Source: Rhodospirillaceae bacterium
Lineage (GTDB): Bacteria > Pseudomonadota > Alphaproteobacteria > UBA828
Reading direction: 5' to 3'
Length of the DNA stretch: 55,708 nt
NCBI GenBank assembly: GCA_002728135.1
Contig: PBVE01000004.1
Span: 28,202 to 83,909 of the forward strand
A program made the translations under genes and the position numbers. A model generated the notes under the pieces. The model was not told the DNA's origin. It ran no database searches and saw only the letters and a list, made by a program, of their open reading frames with translations. Positions 27,740 to 36,546 of this stretch are shown piece by piece (positions within the stretch are counted from its first letter, which is position 1; each line of letters opens with the position of its first letter).

Positions 27740-28385
27740 GGCTTATTACCCCCCAAAAATTTAGTTTTTTTGCAATCATTCCGTTAGGGTCCTTTTTAAG
27801 ATAATTATATATATCTTCCTCTGTATCTAAATCCAAACCCAACCCTGAAAGTTCTAGAACATCTAATTCAACACCAGATCGTAATGCAGCCTGTTTATGC
27901 TTTTCAAAACTATCCCTTCCATAATAATGTTCAATAATACCAGGAGGTTGTTCCAACAAAGCATTTGTTCCACCATCAGCTGTAGCGGGAACACCTAGGA
28001 TTCCTGGACAACTTAATTTACAGTCGACTAATTGTGCTATTTCCTCCCTATCTAAAATCGCTATATCAGAATGTACTATAAGCTGCCTGCTAAATCCTTT
28101 TTGCAAGCTATATCTGGTAGCAAATTCAACAGCATTATTTAGACCACTCCCAGGATCAGTTAATACACATGCTCCTGCTTCTTCTCCCTTTTTTTTGAAT
28201 TGATATGAGTCAGTGATGATTGTTAATTGAATTTTTGGCCATTGGGAGCGGTAGAAATCTAGAGATTGATTAAAAAGAAGTGTTGAGAGCTCCCTTCTTT
28301 GCTGACTGCTTAGAAGTGTTGACAGCCTGTTTTTTGCATTTTTTGCCGTTCTTACAGGAAGGATGATGTTAAGTTCGTGAGTCAT
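27729..28385 (-). CDS. cofC: 2-phospholactate/phosphoenolpyruvate guanylyltransferase
   Basis: 218 residues, with the nucleotidyltransferase N-terminus ILPVRTAKNAKNRLSTLL (the LPVK..K.RL pattern of CofC/FbiD), ITDSY near 57, the GLNNAVEFA block near 100 and the acidic VHSDIAIL (near 124). It activates a C3 phospho-acid with GTP for transfer onto Fo. Whether the acid is 2-phospholactate, phosphoenolpyruvate or 3-phosphoglycerate varies between lineages and cannot be read from the sequence. It overlaps cofD by 4 bases and cofE by 11, so translation is coupled. It is 218 residues long, usual for the family. Confidence 0.9.
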   Translation of the reverse strand: MTHELNIILPVRTAKNAKNRLSTLLSSQQRRELSTLLFNQSLDFYRSQWPKIQLTIITDSYQFKKKGEEAGACVLTDPGSGLNNAVEFATRYSLQKGFSRQLIVHSDIAILDREEIAQLVDCKLSCPGILGVPATADGGTNALLEQPPGIIEHYYGRDSFEKHKQAALRSGVELDVLELSGLGLDLDTEEDIYNYLKKDPNGMIAKKLNFWGVISLAS

Positions 28386-29338
28386 TTGGGTCGTACTAAA
28401 TTATAATTTTCAGCTCTCTGGATAATTTTTTTTGTCAAATTTATTTTATCTTCTAGGTTTAGCATAAGAGTGTTCTCAACCCATACATCACAATAACTAT
28501 CTTCAATATATGAAGTTAAATATTTATCTTTTTCATCAATTACTATTACATCAATTAATCCATGATATAATTTAGCAATACCCCTTGAGTCTGGCATATG
28601 ACCTAAAGCTTGCAATATTTCTACTGCTGGCCCTTTTATTGCCTTACCTCCAATAAGTGGAGATACCGCAATACAAAGTCCTTTTCTCTCCTTAATTGCA
28701 TTGAGGATTTCTGGTATAGCAAAAATAGGGCCAATACTTACAATAGGATTAGACGGGGCTATACATATCACATCTGCACTTCTAATAGCTTCCATAGCCT
28801 CAGGAGTAATAGTTGCAGAGTCGGCACCCTCAAATGATATTTCTTCAACAGTTGGTTTACAGCGTTCTTTAACAAAATACTCTTGAAAGGGTAGCCAACC
28901 AAGGGAAGTTTTAACCATAGTATTAAGAGGTTGATCTGTTGGCAGTATAATATCAACATTAACTCCCAAAGCTCTCGCAATATCTTTTGCAATAATACTT
29001 GGCCTATCCCCTTTTCTACGACGTTCAGTTCTATAAATATGAAGACCTAAGTCTTGATCTCCTAGCTGCATCCACGTTTCACGTCCAAATTTTTCAAGAA
29101 CACCTAATGCTCGAAAAGTTTCATTCGAAACACCCCACCCCCTTTCACGGTCTATCAAGCCAGATAATGTATAGGTTAAAGTATCAATATCAGGGGAAAC
29201 CCATAATCCGTGGAATTCCCAATCATCTCCAACATTTCCAATTATTGAAAGATCTTTTGGGTTACAATAACTGGCAAAACCCTCAGCGATCTTTGCCCCG
29301 CCAACTCCTCCGGCGATAATTAAATATGATTTAACCAT
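28382..29338 (-). CDS. cofD: 2-phospho-L-lactate transferase (CofD/FbiA)
   Basis: 318 residues. The N-terminal IIAGGVGGAKIAEGFA (7-22) is the family signature loop that holds the activated phospho-acid. NVGDDWEFHGLWVSPDIDT (36-54) carries the metal-binding aspartates and the Fo pocket, and CIAPSNPIVSIGPI near 190-205 is also diagnostic. It transfers the C3 phosphoester moiety to Fo, producing F420-0 or dehydro-F420-0. It is 10 bases downstream of cofH and overlaps cofC by 4 bases. Assignment is firm; the acyl chain is unknown. Confidence 0.95.
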   Translation of the reverse strand: MVKSYLIIAGGVGGAKIAEGFASYCNPKDLSIIGNVGDDWEFHGLWVSPDIDTLTYTLSGLIDRERGWGVSNETFRALGVLEKFGRETWMQLGDQDLGLHIYRTERRRKGDRPSIIAKDIARALGVNVDIILPTDQPLNTMVKTSLGWLPFQEYFVKERCKPTVEEISFEGADSATITPEAMEAIRSADVICIAPSNPIVSIGPIFAIPEILNAIKERKGLCIAVSPLIGGKAIKGPAVEILQALGHMPDSRGIAKLYHGLIDVIVIDEKDKYLTSYIEDSYCDVWVENTLMLNLEDKINLTKKIIQRAENYNLVRPK

Positions 29339-29348
29339 TTTATTTTCA

Positions 29349-30632
29349 TTAAGTTATCCAAGAACGGCTAGCCAGTTGATATGCCTTACTGGGGCCTTTT
29401 CTCGTAACTAAGGGCTTGTCCTCTACCGGATCATGATCTTTATAAACCGCAATAGTTTTGTAAAGTGTAGAACGCTGGGCAGGAATTCGTCCAGCACTAC
29501 GAATTATACCAGTCATCTCCCTTGGCATCACCTCCTGCCCCCATTCAGCACCGGCGGAGCGAGATATAGACTCATTCATTAGAGTTCCCCCAAAGTCATT
29601 TGCTCCACAATTAAGAATTACCTGAGCTAATTCAGGGCCTAGCTTTACCCAAGAAACTTGAATATTTTTAATCCAACCCTTAAGCATTAATCGAGAAATC
29701 GCGTGCATTTTAAGATTTTCGTAGAGGGTAGGGCCCGGGCGAACCCCTGGAACATCTCTATAAAGACGAGAATCCTTATGAATGAATCCTAAGGGCACAA
29801 ATTCTGTAAAGCCACCCGTAGATTTTTGAATATTTCTAATTAAATCTATATGAGCTGACCATTGTTTGGGTCCATCTATATGACCATACATTATAGTCGC
29901 TGTAGAAGGTACCCCTACATTATGTGCCTCTGTTATAATCTCGATCCATTTTTGGGTGCTCAATTTATCCTGAGTTAGTATCTTTCGTACTTCAGTATCT
30001 AAAATCTCAGCAGCTGTTCCAGGCATTGAGCCTAGCCCATTATTCTTTAAATCAGAGATAAATTCATTATATCTCATACCTGTTTTTTTTGCTCCATACC
30101 AAATTTCAAAAGGAGAAAAAGCATGAACATGTATTTGTGGAATTTCTTTCTTAATCGCATTTAATATTTCTCTGTAATATCCTCCTGAGATCTTAGGATG
30201 TAAGCCGCCCTGGATACAAACCTCAGTCGCCCCTCTACGCCAGGCTTCTTGGGTTCTATTAGTAATTTGCTCAAGGGACAAACTTTCAGCATCAGGAGCT
30301 TCAGCTCGTTTAGCAAAGTTACAAAATTTGCAGCCCATGTAACAAACATTTGTAAAATTTATATTTCTATTCACTACAAAAGTAACATTATCACCCACCT
30401 CATCCTCACGGACCTTGTCAGCAACAGAAAGTAGAGCAATCAGATCTTTTCCATCTGCACCAAAAAGAGCTACACCATCCTCCTCAGATAATTCAACATC
30501 TGTGAGAGGTTTTTCAAGTAATGTTCTTATTGGTGTACTGGCATTTTCTAAGGCCTTAGAGAAGTTTATTTCCTCCCTAGGCCAGCTTTGATTAGATTTA
30601 TCAAGATGATTTAATTGAGAAATAATAGTCAA
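29349..30632 (-). CDS. cofH: 5-amino-6-(D-ribitylamino)uracil--L-tyrosine 4-hydroxyphenyl transferase (Fo synthase subunit 2)
   Basis: A 427-residue radical SAM protein. The cluster motif is Cys97-x3-Cys101-x2-Cys104 in VCYMGCKFCNFAKR. Downstream the TIM-barrel blocks EVCIQGGLHP, HVHAFSPFEIWYGAKK and SMPGTAAEILD mark CofH rather than MqnC/MqnE. CofH joins tyrosine-derived hydroxybenzyl to the pyrimidine; CofG then closes the deazaflavin ring. It is 14 bases after cofG. Bacteria such as actinobacteria fuse both domains (FbiC), whereas here they are separate genes, as in methanogens and some proteobacteria. N-terminal residues 1-50 are an extension of unclear role. Confidence 0.93.
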   Translation of the reverse strand: MTIISQLNHLDKSNQSWPREEINFSKALENASTPIRTLLEKPLTDVELSEEDGVALFGADGKDLIALLSVADKVREDEVGDNVTFVVNRNINFTNVCYMGCKFCNFAKRAEAPDAESLSLEQITNRTQEAWRRGATEVCIQGGLHPKISGGYYREILNAIKKEIPQIHVHAFSPFEIWYGAKKTGMRYNEFISDLKNNGLGSMPGTAAEILDTEVRKILTQDKLSTQKWIEIITEAHNVGVPSTATIMYGHIDGPKQWSAHIDLIRNIQKSTGGFTEFVPLGFIHKDSRLYRDVPGVRPGPTLYENLKMHAISRLMLKGWIKNIQVSWVKLGPELAQVILNCGANDFGGTLMNESISRSAGAEWGQEVMPREMTGIIRSAGRIPAQRSTLYKTIAVYKDHDPVEDKPLVTRKGPSKAYQLASRSWIT

Positions 30633-30646
30633 TATATGCTCCTAGA

Positions 30647-31762
30647 TTAATGACTGTAGTTTGCTTCAAGGAAATTTACACGTTCTGCTGTTTTAGGTTC
30701 AAGATAACGTTCAGAGTTCTCTATAAAACGATTATAAATAGTAAGTCTTTCATTTAATTTATAACCTTTCTGCCCCACCCCCACTTTTAACAAATCAATT
30801 TTTGGCCATGCACACTCTGGATTAATATAATCTGCGGTCAATGGGGAAATTCCCCCCCAATCATTAATACCACAATCAATGTAATCAAGATAATTATCTG
30901 ATAAGTTAGGCGGTGCCTGTAAACTAATCTCTGCTGGCAACATTAAACGTGCTACAGCTAATGTTCGGCACATATCATCATGGGATGGTTCTGGAGAATT
31001 CTCCATTAAAGTGCCCTGCTTTGCTCTAAAATTCTGGATGATCACTTCTTGAATATGTCCATAACGTCTATGAATTTCGATAATATCCACTAAAGTCTCT
31101 AAGCGCTCCTTCCAAGTTTCTCCAATACCAATTAACAGGCCAGTAGTAAATGGTACGTTCTTTCTCCCAGCACGCTCTAGAGTTCTAAGTCTTTGTATTG
31201 GTGTCTTATCAGGACATTTATAATGAGCCTCGCCTTTTTTCAATAAGCGACGGGATGTATTTTCAAGCATCATACCCATACTTGCACTAACTGGTTTAAA
31301 AAGTTCTATCTCTTCATTATTCATCGTGCCCGCATTAATATGTGGTAAAAGGTTCGTTTCTTCCAATACTCGGGCACACATGGTATATAAATAGTCAATC
31401 AAACGGCTAAAACCTAAGTATCTAAGCTGATCTTGAACTACCTGATAACGTAACTCTGGTTTTTCACCCAAACTAAATAAAACTTCTTTGGCATCCAGTT
31501 CAGCCCCACGAACTACAACATCCATCACCTCCTCTGGAGACATTATTTTTGCTCCAGGTTCACCAGGTCTCTTTACAAAAGTGCAGTAACCGCACTCATC
31601 GCGACAGTAATTAGTTAGTGGGACAAACACCTTCCTAGAATAGGTTATAGACTTTCCCCAGTACATATCCCGCTTCTCAGCGGCAGATAAACAGAGTCTT
31701 TTCAAAGATCTGCCACTTATTGACTCGAGTTGAAAAAAGTCTTCAAAATTTCTATTATTCAA
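30647..31762 (-). CDS. cofG: 7,8-didemethyl-8-hydroxy-5-deazariboflavin synthase (Fo synthase subunit 1)
   Basis: A 371-residue radical SAM enzyme with Cys53-x3-Cys57-x2-Cys60 in TNYCRDECGYCTFVKRPGE, a CofG hallmark. MSPEEV, ALFSLGEKPELRY-like VLFSLGEKPEL, GTMNNEEIELFK and MLENTSRRLL follow in the expected order. Together with CofH it makes the Fo chromophore from diaminouracil and tyrosine. It is the first gene of the six-gene F420 operon, read leftwards. A 273-base divergent gap precedes it, with an inverted repeat (31864-31886) that may hold its control region. Confidence 0.94.
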   Translation of the reverse strand: MNNRNFEDFFQLESISGRSLKRLCLSAAEKRDMYWGKSITYSRKVFVPLTNYCRDECGYCTFVKRPGEPGAKIMSPEEVMDVVVRGAELDAKEVLFSLGEKPELRYQVVQDQLRYLGFSRLIDYLYTMCARVLEETNLLPHINAGTMNNEEIELFKPVSASMGMMLENTSRRLLKKGEAHYKCPDKTPIQRLRTLERAGRKNVPFTTGLLIGIGETWKERLETLVDIIEIHRRYGHIQEVIIQNFRAKQGTLMENSPEPSHDDMCRTLAVARLMLPAEISLQAPPNLSDNYLDYIDCGINDWGGISPLTADYINPECAWPKIDLLKVGVGQKGYKLNERLTIYNRFIENSERYLEPKTAERVNFLEANYSH

Positions 31763-31863
31763 ACTATTTTCCCTAAAGTGCTTATAATTCTTAATTATAT
31801 TAAAATTATTATATTAAATGTCTAAACTATCAACAGCACCAGCCCTAATGATGCTGGTCAAGT

Positions 31864-31886
31864 ATTTTAGAAAAACTTTCTAAAAT
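31864..31886. promoter_or_regulatory. Inverted repeat in the divergent gap upstream of the F420 operon
   Basis: ATTTTAGAAA and TTTCTAAAAT are exact complements separated by three bases. The repeat lies about 100 bases before cofG and 150 before the luciferase-like gene on the other strand. A second, shorter pair (ACCAGC 31838-31843 with GCTGGT 31853-31858) is nearby. The placement suits a shared operator. No regulator gene is adjacent. Confidence 0.45.
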
Positions 31887-32035
31887 TTATATAAAAAGGC
31901 TAGAATTCTTGTATTATAAAAATTGCATTAAACGTATTAAGTTTCCATAAAAATCTACATAATATTTATATACTGCTAATAGTAATTATTTATCTTTGTC
32001 TTTAATTCTAAATAGTATTAGAAAAGGAATGAAAA

Positions 32036-33001
32036 ATGGAGTTTGGATTTAATATCCCAAACGGTGGAGCACTTGCAAATAACGAATCCATCGTGGCCAT
32101 AGCACGCAAAGGGGAGGACTGTGGCTATTCCTTGCTAGCTATACCTGACCATATAATAATACCTCGGTCTATTGGAGATAATTACCCATATTCGGCTGAT
32201 GGAAAGCTCAACTTCTCAACTCTAGCAGGCGGAATGTGCCTTGAGCCTCTCGCAATGATGGCGGCTGTCGCTGCACAAACAAAAAAAGCCCGAATTTTAA
32301 CGTCTGTAATGGTTGTTCCATACCGTGAGCCTATGCTAACAGCAAAACTTATATCCACAATTGATCATCTTTCAGGTGGACGTACAATTCTTGGATGCGG
32401 TGCTGGATGGATGCCAGAGGAATTTGACGCTGTAGAAGCTCCCCCCTTCGAGGAACGTGGAAAAGTAACAGACGAATATATTGATATCTACAAAGAACTT
32501 TGGACCAATGATGAACCACAATTTCATGGAAATTATAGAAAATTCTCAAACATATATTTTTCACCAAAGCCAATACAAACACCTCATCCTCCTATTTGGA
32601 TAGGCGGAGAGAGTAAACCTGCAATGAGACGTGCTGCCAAACGGGGTGATGCCTGGTTCCCAATAGGGTGCAATCCCAAACACCCTCTTGATACTATGCC
32701 TCGATGGCGAGCTGCAGTTGCAACTATTCGTTCAATTTGTGATCTAGAAGCCCGAGACCCAGATACTCTCGAGCTAGCGTATTGGTCTGTCTAGACTGCT
32801 GCAACCGGAGATTCTATTAAAGCTAATGATGGCGAAAGAATGATGTTAACTGGGAGTGCTGATGCAATTCTTGACGATATAGGGAAGCTTAAAGAATTAG
32901 GAGTTAGTAAACTTCTATTTAATTTTCTTGCTGAGACAGAAAACGAAACTTTAGATCGAATTCAAGCATTTAGTGAAGATATCCTATCAAAAACTTCCTG
33001 A
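32036..33001 (+). pseudogene. LLM-class F420-dependent oxidoreductase interrupted by an in-frame TAG
   Basis: The frame runs 252 residues from ATG at 32036 (AGGAAT ribosome site) to a TAG at 32792-32794. It then continues in the same frame for 68 residues to a TGA at 32999-33001. Together this makes 321 residues, the normal length of luciferase-like F420-dependent oxidoreductases. The first part has the TIM-barrel pattern (FNIPNGGALANNE, GAGWMPEEFDAV, HPPIWIGGESKPAMRRA). The part after the stop, with TGSADAILDDIGKLKELG and LLFNFLAET, is the expected last strand-helix pair. One base change explains the break. It is read away from cofG, so it was probably a client of the F420 operon. A truncated 252-residue product or readthrough cannot be excluded. 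Confidence 0.85.
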
Positions 33002-33018
33002 AAACTTAAATATCATTT

Positions 33019-33065
33019 TCACAGGCAATTAGCTCCTTTCCTATATTTAGGGCTATTGCCTGTGA
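33019..33065 (+). terminator. Terminator hairpin between convergent genes
   Basis: TCACAGGCAAT (33019-33029) and ATTGCCTGTGA (33055-33065) form an 11-bp stem, with a further AGC/GCT pairing inside. It is followed on the plus strand by a U-rich stretch (ATTTATCTCATTTTC). It lies just after the interrupted luciferase-like gene and before the convergent aminotransferase end, so it may act for both. Confidence 0.65.
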
Positions 33066-33103
33066 TTTATCTCATTTTCATCTCAAGATTAAACAGAGAC
33101 TCT

Positions 33104-34450
33104 TTAACCTAGTACAGCTTTTGTAGATGCTGCCACAATGTCAACAATTTCATCGATAGTCTGATTATCTGTAACGATCGGTGGAGCTAATAAATAAGCA
33201 TCATTTCTAACACGAGAAAATAATCCTCTAGAAATACACTCATTATTTAATTTTGCACCAATACCATCCTCTGGGTCAAAAAACTCTTTTGTATCTCTAT
33301 CTTTCACATACTCAATACCACACATTAACCCAAGTCCTCTAACTTCGCCAACATTAGGATGATGAGATAAAGCATCCTTCAAGCCCACTAAAAGCCTCTT
33401 ACCTTTCTCCTCAGCTTGTTTTGGAAAATCATCTTTTTCTACTACACCAATCATAGCATTTGCAATTGCACAACCTGTTGGATGTGCTGAATAAGTATAT
33501 GCATGCATCCACGGTTTTCCGCTTGAATTCATGGTATTTGCAATTTCATCGTTAATACCTATTCCACCAAGTGAGAAATATCCCGAGGTTATGGCTTTAG
33601 CAAATTGGATCATATCTGGCTCTACATCCCAATGTTGCAATCCAAACATTTTTCCAGTTCTACCGAAACCAGTTATTACCTCATCAGAAACCATCAACAC
33701 TTCATACTTTGTACATATTTCTCTGATGCGTCGGAAGTAATCATGTTGTGGTACAATTACTCCACCAGCACCTTGAACAGGCTCTGCGATAAACATAGCA
33801 ACTGTTTCAGGTCCTTCAGAAATAATTGCCTTTTCTAATTCATTTGCAGCTGCAATACCTTGGCTTTCGGAACCTTCAGGGGCCTCATAGAAATAAGGGT
33901 ATGGTCCAGGAATGTGAACAAATCCAGGCATACGTGGTTCAAACATAGGCCAATAATAATTTAGGCCAGTTGCACACATAGCAGCAAAGGTTACACCATG
34001 ATATCCACCAACTCGAGAGATAACCTTGATTTTTTCAGGCTTTCCCTTCACTTTCCAGTAATATCTAGCCATCTTTATATTGCTGTCTGTAGACTCGCCA
34101 CCACCTGATGTGAAGAAAAATTGATTTATACTAGGATATGTTATTCGTGCCAGATTCTCAGCAAGTGCTATAGCCTGATCATTGGAGCTACCAGCGTAAC
34201 CCGAAGCAAACGCCATTGCTTCTAATTGATTACTTCCAGCCTCTATAAGCTCAGAACGACCATTTCCAGCTGTATTATTCCAAAGGCCAGAAAGTCCATC
34301 AATAAAGCGGTCTCCATTTGCATCAAATAAGAAAGCACCTTGACCCCCAATCCAAACCTTTCCTGTTGAATGAACTGATTTGTTGTGCAAAGGGTGGATC
34401 ATATAAGCAGCATCACGCTCCAAAAGGGCTGCTTCAGCGTTATTCGACAT
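33104..34450 (-). CDS. Class III (omega) aminotransferase, PLP-dependent
   Basis: 448 residues, PLP fold type I, class III. There is a phosphate-cup SGGGESTDSNIK near 117-128, GYHGVT near 151, the cofactor Asp in VSDEVITGFGRTGK, and the Schiff-base lysine in IQFAKAITSGY near residue 285. It resembles beta-alanine/taurine/omega-amino acid:pyruvate aminotransferases. The ATG at 34450 has an AGGAG eight bases upstream; a TTG six bases earlier is not needed. It differs clearly from the class III gene at 24881, so it is not a recent duplicate. The substrate is unknown. Confidence 0.92.
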   Translation of the reverse strand: MSNNAEAALLERDAAYMIHPLHNKSVHSTGKVWIGGQGAFLFDANGDRFIDGLSGLWNNTAGNGRSELIEAGSNQLEAMAFASGYAGSSNDQAIALAENLARITYPSINQFFFTSGGGESTDSNIKMARYYWKVKGKPEKIKVISRVGGYHGVTFAAMCATGLNYYWPMFEPRMPGFVHIPGPYPYFYEAPEGSESQGIAAANELEKAIISEGPETVAMFIAEPVQGAGGVIVPQHDYFRRIREICTKYEVLMVSDEVITGFGRTGKMFGLQHWDVEPDMIQFAKAITSGYFSLGGIGINDEIANTMNSSGKPWMHAYTYSAHPTGCAIANAMIGVVEKDDFPKQAEEKGKRLLVGLKDALSHHPNVGEVRGLGLMCGIEYVKDRDTKEFFDPEDGIGAKLNNECISRGLFSRVRNDAYLLAPPIVTDNQTIDEIVDIVAASTKAVLG

Positions 34451-34625
34451 AATCAATTCTCCTGAGTCTAAAACTTTGTTTTGCCAATCGTATTAGGAAT
34501 ATCAAATATTATCCAATATATCTGAATATCCAAAACTGACATATGAATAATTTTATTTTGTCATTAATACCATATTAGTAAGGTAAAATATTTATACGAA
34601 TATATAACAATCTCTTAAAGAAAAA

Positions 34626-34667
34626 ATAATGGCTTAAGAAATTATATGTTAAGCAAATGACCATTAT
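34626..34667. other. Gap 34451-34800: AT-rich, one imperfect inverted repeat
   Basis: The 350-base divergent gap between the aminotransferase and the luciferase-like gene holds no open frame I can support. ATAATG/CATTAT (34626-34631 with 34662-34667) encloses GCTTAA/TTAAGC (34632-34637 with 34649-34654), with a 7-base bulge on one side. It could be an operator or a weak RNA structure. Confidence 0.25.
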
Positions 34668-34800
34668 ATTATCAAAAATAATCAAGTTAAATAGATAACT
34701 GGAAATAAAAAGGTGTATATTATAGTAATAGAATTTTGTTTCTTATCAAAATTACAAGAAAGACAATCATTGTTTAAGTCTAAACTTAAGGAAAGATTTT

Positions 34801-35841
34801 ATGAAACTTGGACTTTTTCTCGGTTATTCAGGTTCAGAATACAAGATTGATATTAACTCTATTCGCATTGCTGAAGAAATGGGCTATAGTTCAGTTTGGC
34901 TTTCAGAAGCATACGGAAGCGACGCTGTAACACCATCCGCTTGGATACTTGCACAAACTTCAAAGATTAATGTTGGTACTGGCATCATGCAAATACCTGC
35001 AAGAACACCAGCTTGTACTGCTATGACTGCTATGACCTTACAAATACTCTCAAAAAATCGTTTCATTTTAGGACTTGGACCATCTGGCCCTCAAGTTGTA
35101 GAGGGCTGGCACGGTGAACCGTACTATCGTCCACTAATCAGAACACGAGAATATATTGAAATTATTAGAAATATTTTTGCACGAGAGTCACCAGTTGAAT
35201 ATGAAGGCAAACATTATCAACTCCCATATAAAGGAGACAATGCAACTGGTCTAGGTAAACCACTTAAATCAATTTTACATCCATCTGGACAAATAAAAAT
35301 ATTTACTGCTGCGGTTGCACCAAAAGGGATAAGATTAGCTGCAGAAATAGCTGATGGAATGTTTCCTATTTTTATGATTCCTGAAAAATTTGAAGTTTTT
35401 AGTGATAATATTAACAGGGGTTTCGAAAAATCTGAAAATATAAAAAATCTCTCCCATTTTGAGATCTGTCCAATAGTACCTGTATCTATAGGCAAGGATA
35501 TCAATCTCTGTCGTAAGCCAATAAAGAGTATGCTAGCCTTATATATTGGCGGAATGGGAGCAGTAGGGAAAAATTTTTACAATGACTATGTTAAACTTCT
35601 GGGTTTCGAGCAAGCTGCAATTGATATACAAAAGTTATATCTCACTGGAAAAATTCCACAGGCAGAAGAACTTGTACCAGACGAATTAGTAGATTCAATT
35701 AGTTTGGTAGGGCCTAGAGAAAATGTTGCTGAAAGGCTCAATATATGGAAAAAAGCTGCACAGGAAAACAAGGTGAGTTCAATTCTATTATCAGGAGGAT
35801 TCCATAATCAAATGGAATTTATAGCAGAAAATGTACTTTGA
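34801..35841 (+). CDS. LLM-class (luciferase-like) F420-dependent oxidoreductase
   Basis: 346 residues, intact. It has the TIM-barrel start MKLGLFLGYSG, IAEEMGYSSVWLSEAYGSDA (residues 23-42), VGTGIMQIPARTP (57-69) and the cofactor-loop block LGLGPSGPQVVEGWHG (about 91-106). This pattern is typical of the F420-dependent (methylene-H4MPT reductase-like) branch rather than FMN-dependent luciferases. The reduced deazaflavin would pass a hydride to an unknown substrate. An AAGGAAAG ribosome site precedes the ATG. Nearness to the F420 operon and a PPOX gene 130 bases downstream supports F420 use. Confidence 0.85.
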   Translation: MKLGLFLGYSGSEYKIDINSIRIAEEMGYSSVWLSEAYGSDAVTPSAWILAQTSKINVGTGIMQIPARTPACTAMTAMTLQILSKNRFILGLGPSGPQVVEGWHGEPYYRPLIRTREYIEIIRNIFARESPVEYEGKHYQLPYKGDNATGLGKPLKSILHPSGQIKIFTAAVAPKGIRLAAEIADGMFPIFMIPEKFEVFSDNINRGFEKSENIKNLSHFEICPIVPVSIGKDINLCRKPIKSMLALYIGGMGAVGKNFYNDYVKLLGFEQAAIDIQKLYLTGKIPQAEELVPDELVDSISLVGPRENVAERLNIWKKAAQENKVSSILLSGGFHNQMEFIAENVL

Positions 35842-35969
35842 TAAATATTCATAGTTTCCACACTCTAAAGTTGATACACGCACAACATCCAAAAGATTAC
35901 GTAGATTACTTAATCCTAATATTAAAGAAAATTAATATTTGTATTTTCACAAACTAAAAAGGAATTGTA

Positions 35970-36446
35970 ATGAGCTCAAAAACTACCGCTACAAAAGAGA
36001 ATAAACTTACTAATAATGAAGTTGATGAAAGGCTCTCTGCACGTGGGATGGCTAGAATGGCAAGTTATAGGCCTGACGGTATGATTCACTTAACTCCTAT
36101 TTGGTATCACTGGAACGGCGAAACGTTTCAAATGACATTAGGTGCAGGTCGCATACATCTAAAAAACCTTGCTAAAGACCCTCGTTGTTCGATTCTTATA
36201 GATGAAGATCCAAGAATTGAAGAAGGTATTGGAGCTGGTGCGTGGGCAATTATGTGTCGAGGAACTGCCGAACTATCACAGGATGAAAAATTAATTCGTG
36301 AAGTCACTCATGCAGTGTTATCAAAAACTCTTGGAAAAGAAGATGCAGATGCTTATACGACCCCTATTATGGAAGAAGGTAGGACAATTGTCACAATTAT
36401 CCCGAAAGACTGGTTGACTTGGGATTACAATAAAGCCGCAGATTAA
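35970..36446 (+). CDS. PPOX-class, probably F420-dependent, split-barrel protein
   Basis: 158 residues with the pyridoxamine-phosphate-oxidase split barrel: ARMASYRPDGMIHLTPIWYHWNG-type strands (48-70), then LGAGRIHLKNLAKDPRCSILID, a cofactor-phosphate pattern. TIIPKDWLTWDY lies at the C-terminus. The family includes flavin- and F420-binding members that reduce nitro compounds, quinones and enones, or oxidise small substrates. A C-terminal WLTWDYN motif is common in F420-binding ones. The AAGGAATTG ribosome site and position directly after the luciferase-like gene suggest a shared transcript. Confidence 0.8.
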   Translation: MSSKTTATKENKLTNNEVDERLSARGMARMASYRPDGMIHLTPIWYHWNGETFQMTLGAGRIHLKNLAKDPRCSILIDEDPRIEEGIGAGAWAIMCRGTAELSQDEKLIREVTHAVLSKTLGKEDADAYTTPIMEEGRTIVTIIPKDWLTWDYNKAAD

Positions 36447-36489
36447 ATTTTCTTCTTAATTTACTTGCTTTGTATATGTAAGAAAAAAA

Positions 36490-36522
36490 TCAACCGCTCA
36501 GATAAATTGTCTGAGCGGTTGA
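36490..36522 (-). terminator. Rho-independent terminator of the AmiE/AmiF-type amidase gene
   Basis: A perfect 13-bp stem (TCAACCGCTCAGA at 36490-36502 with its complement at 36510-36522) closes a 7-base loop. On the minus strand it is followed by TTTTTTT. It lies 25 bases after the amidase stop. On the plus strand the downstream bases are A-rich, so its strength for the convergent PPOX gene is doubtful. Confidence 0.9.
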
Positions 36523-36546
36523 AAAATTAGCCATATTATTTCTGAA

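Noticed and set aside
31838-31858. ACCAGC/GCTGGT as a terminator between cofG and the luciferase-like gene.
   Set aside because: It has only six base pairs, a nine-base loop and no T-run, and it lies before both genes, not after.
32792-32794. The amber codon in the luciferase-like gene as a pyrrolysine or other recoding site, tempting beside methylated-amine metabolism.
   Set aside because: No pyrrolysine genes are visible, the protein is not a methylamine methyltransferase, and other genes here (for example the one ending at 1745) use TAG as an ordinary stop.
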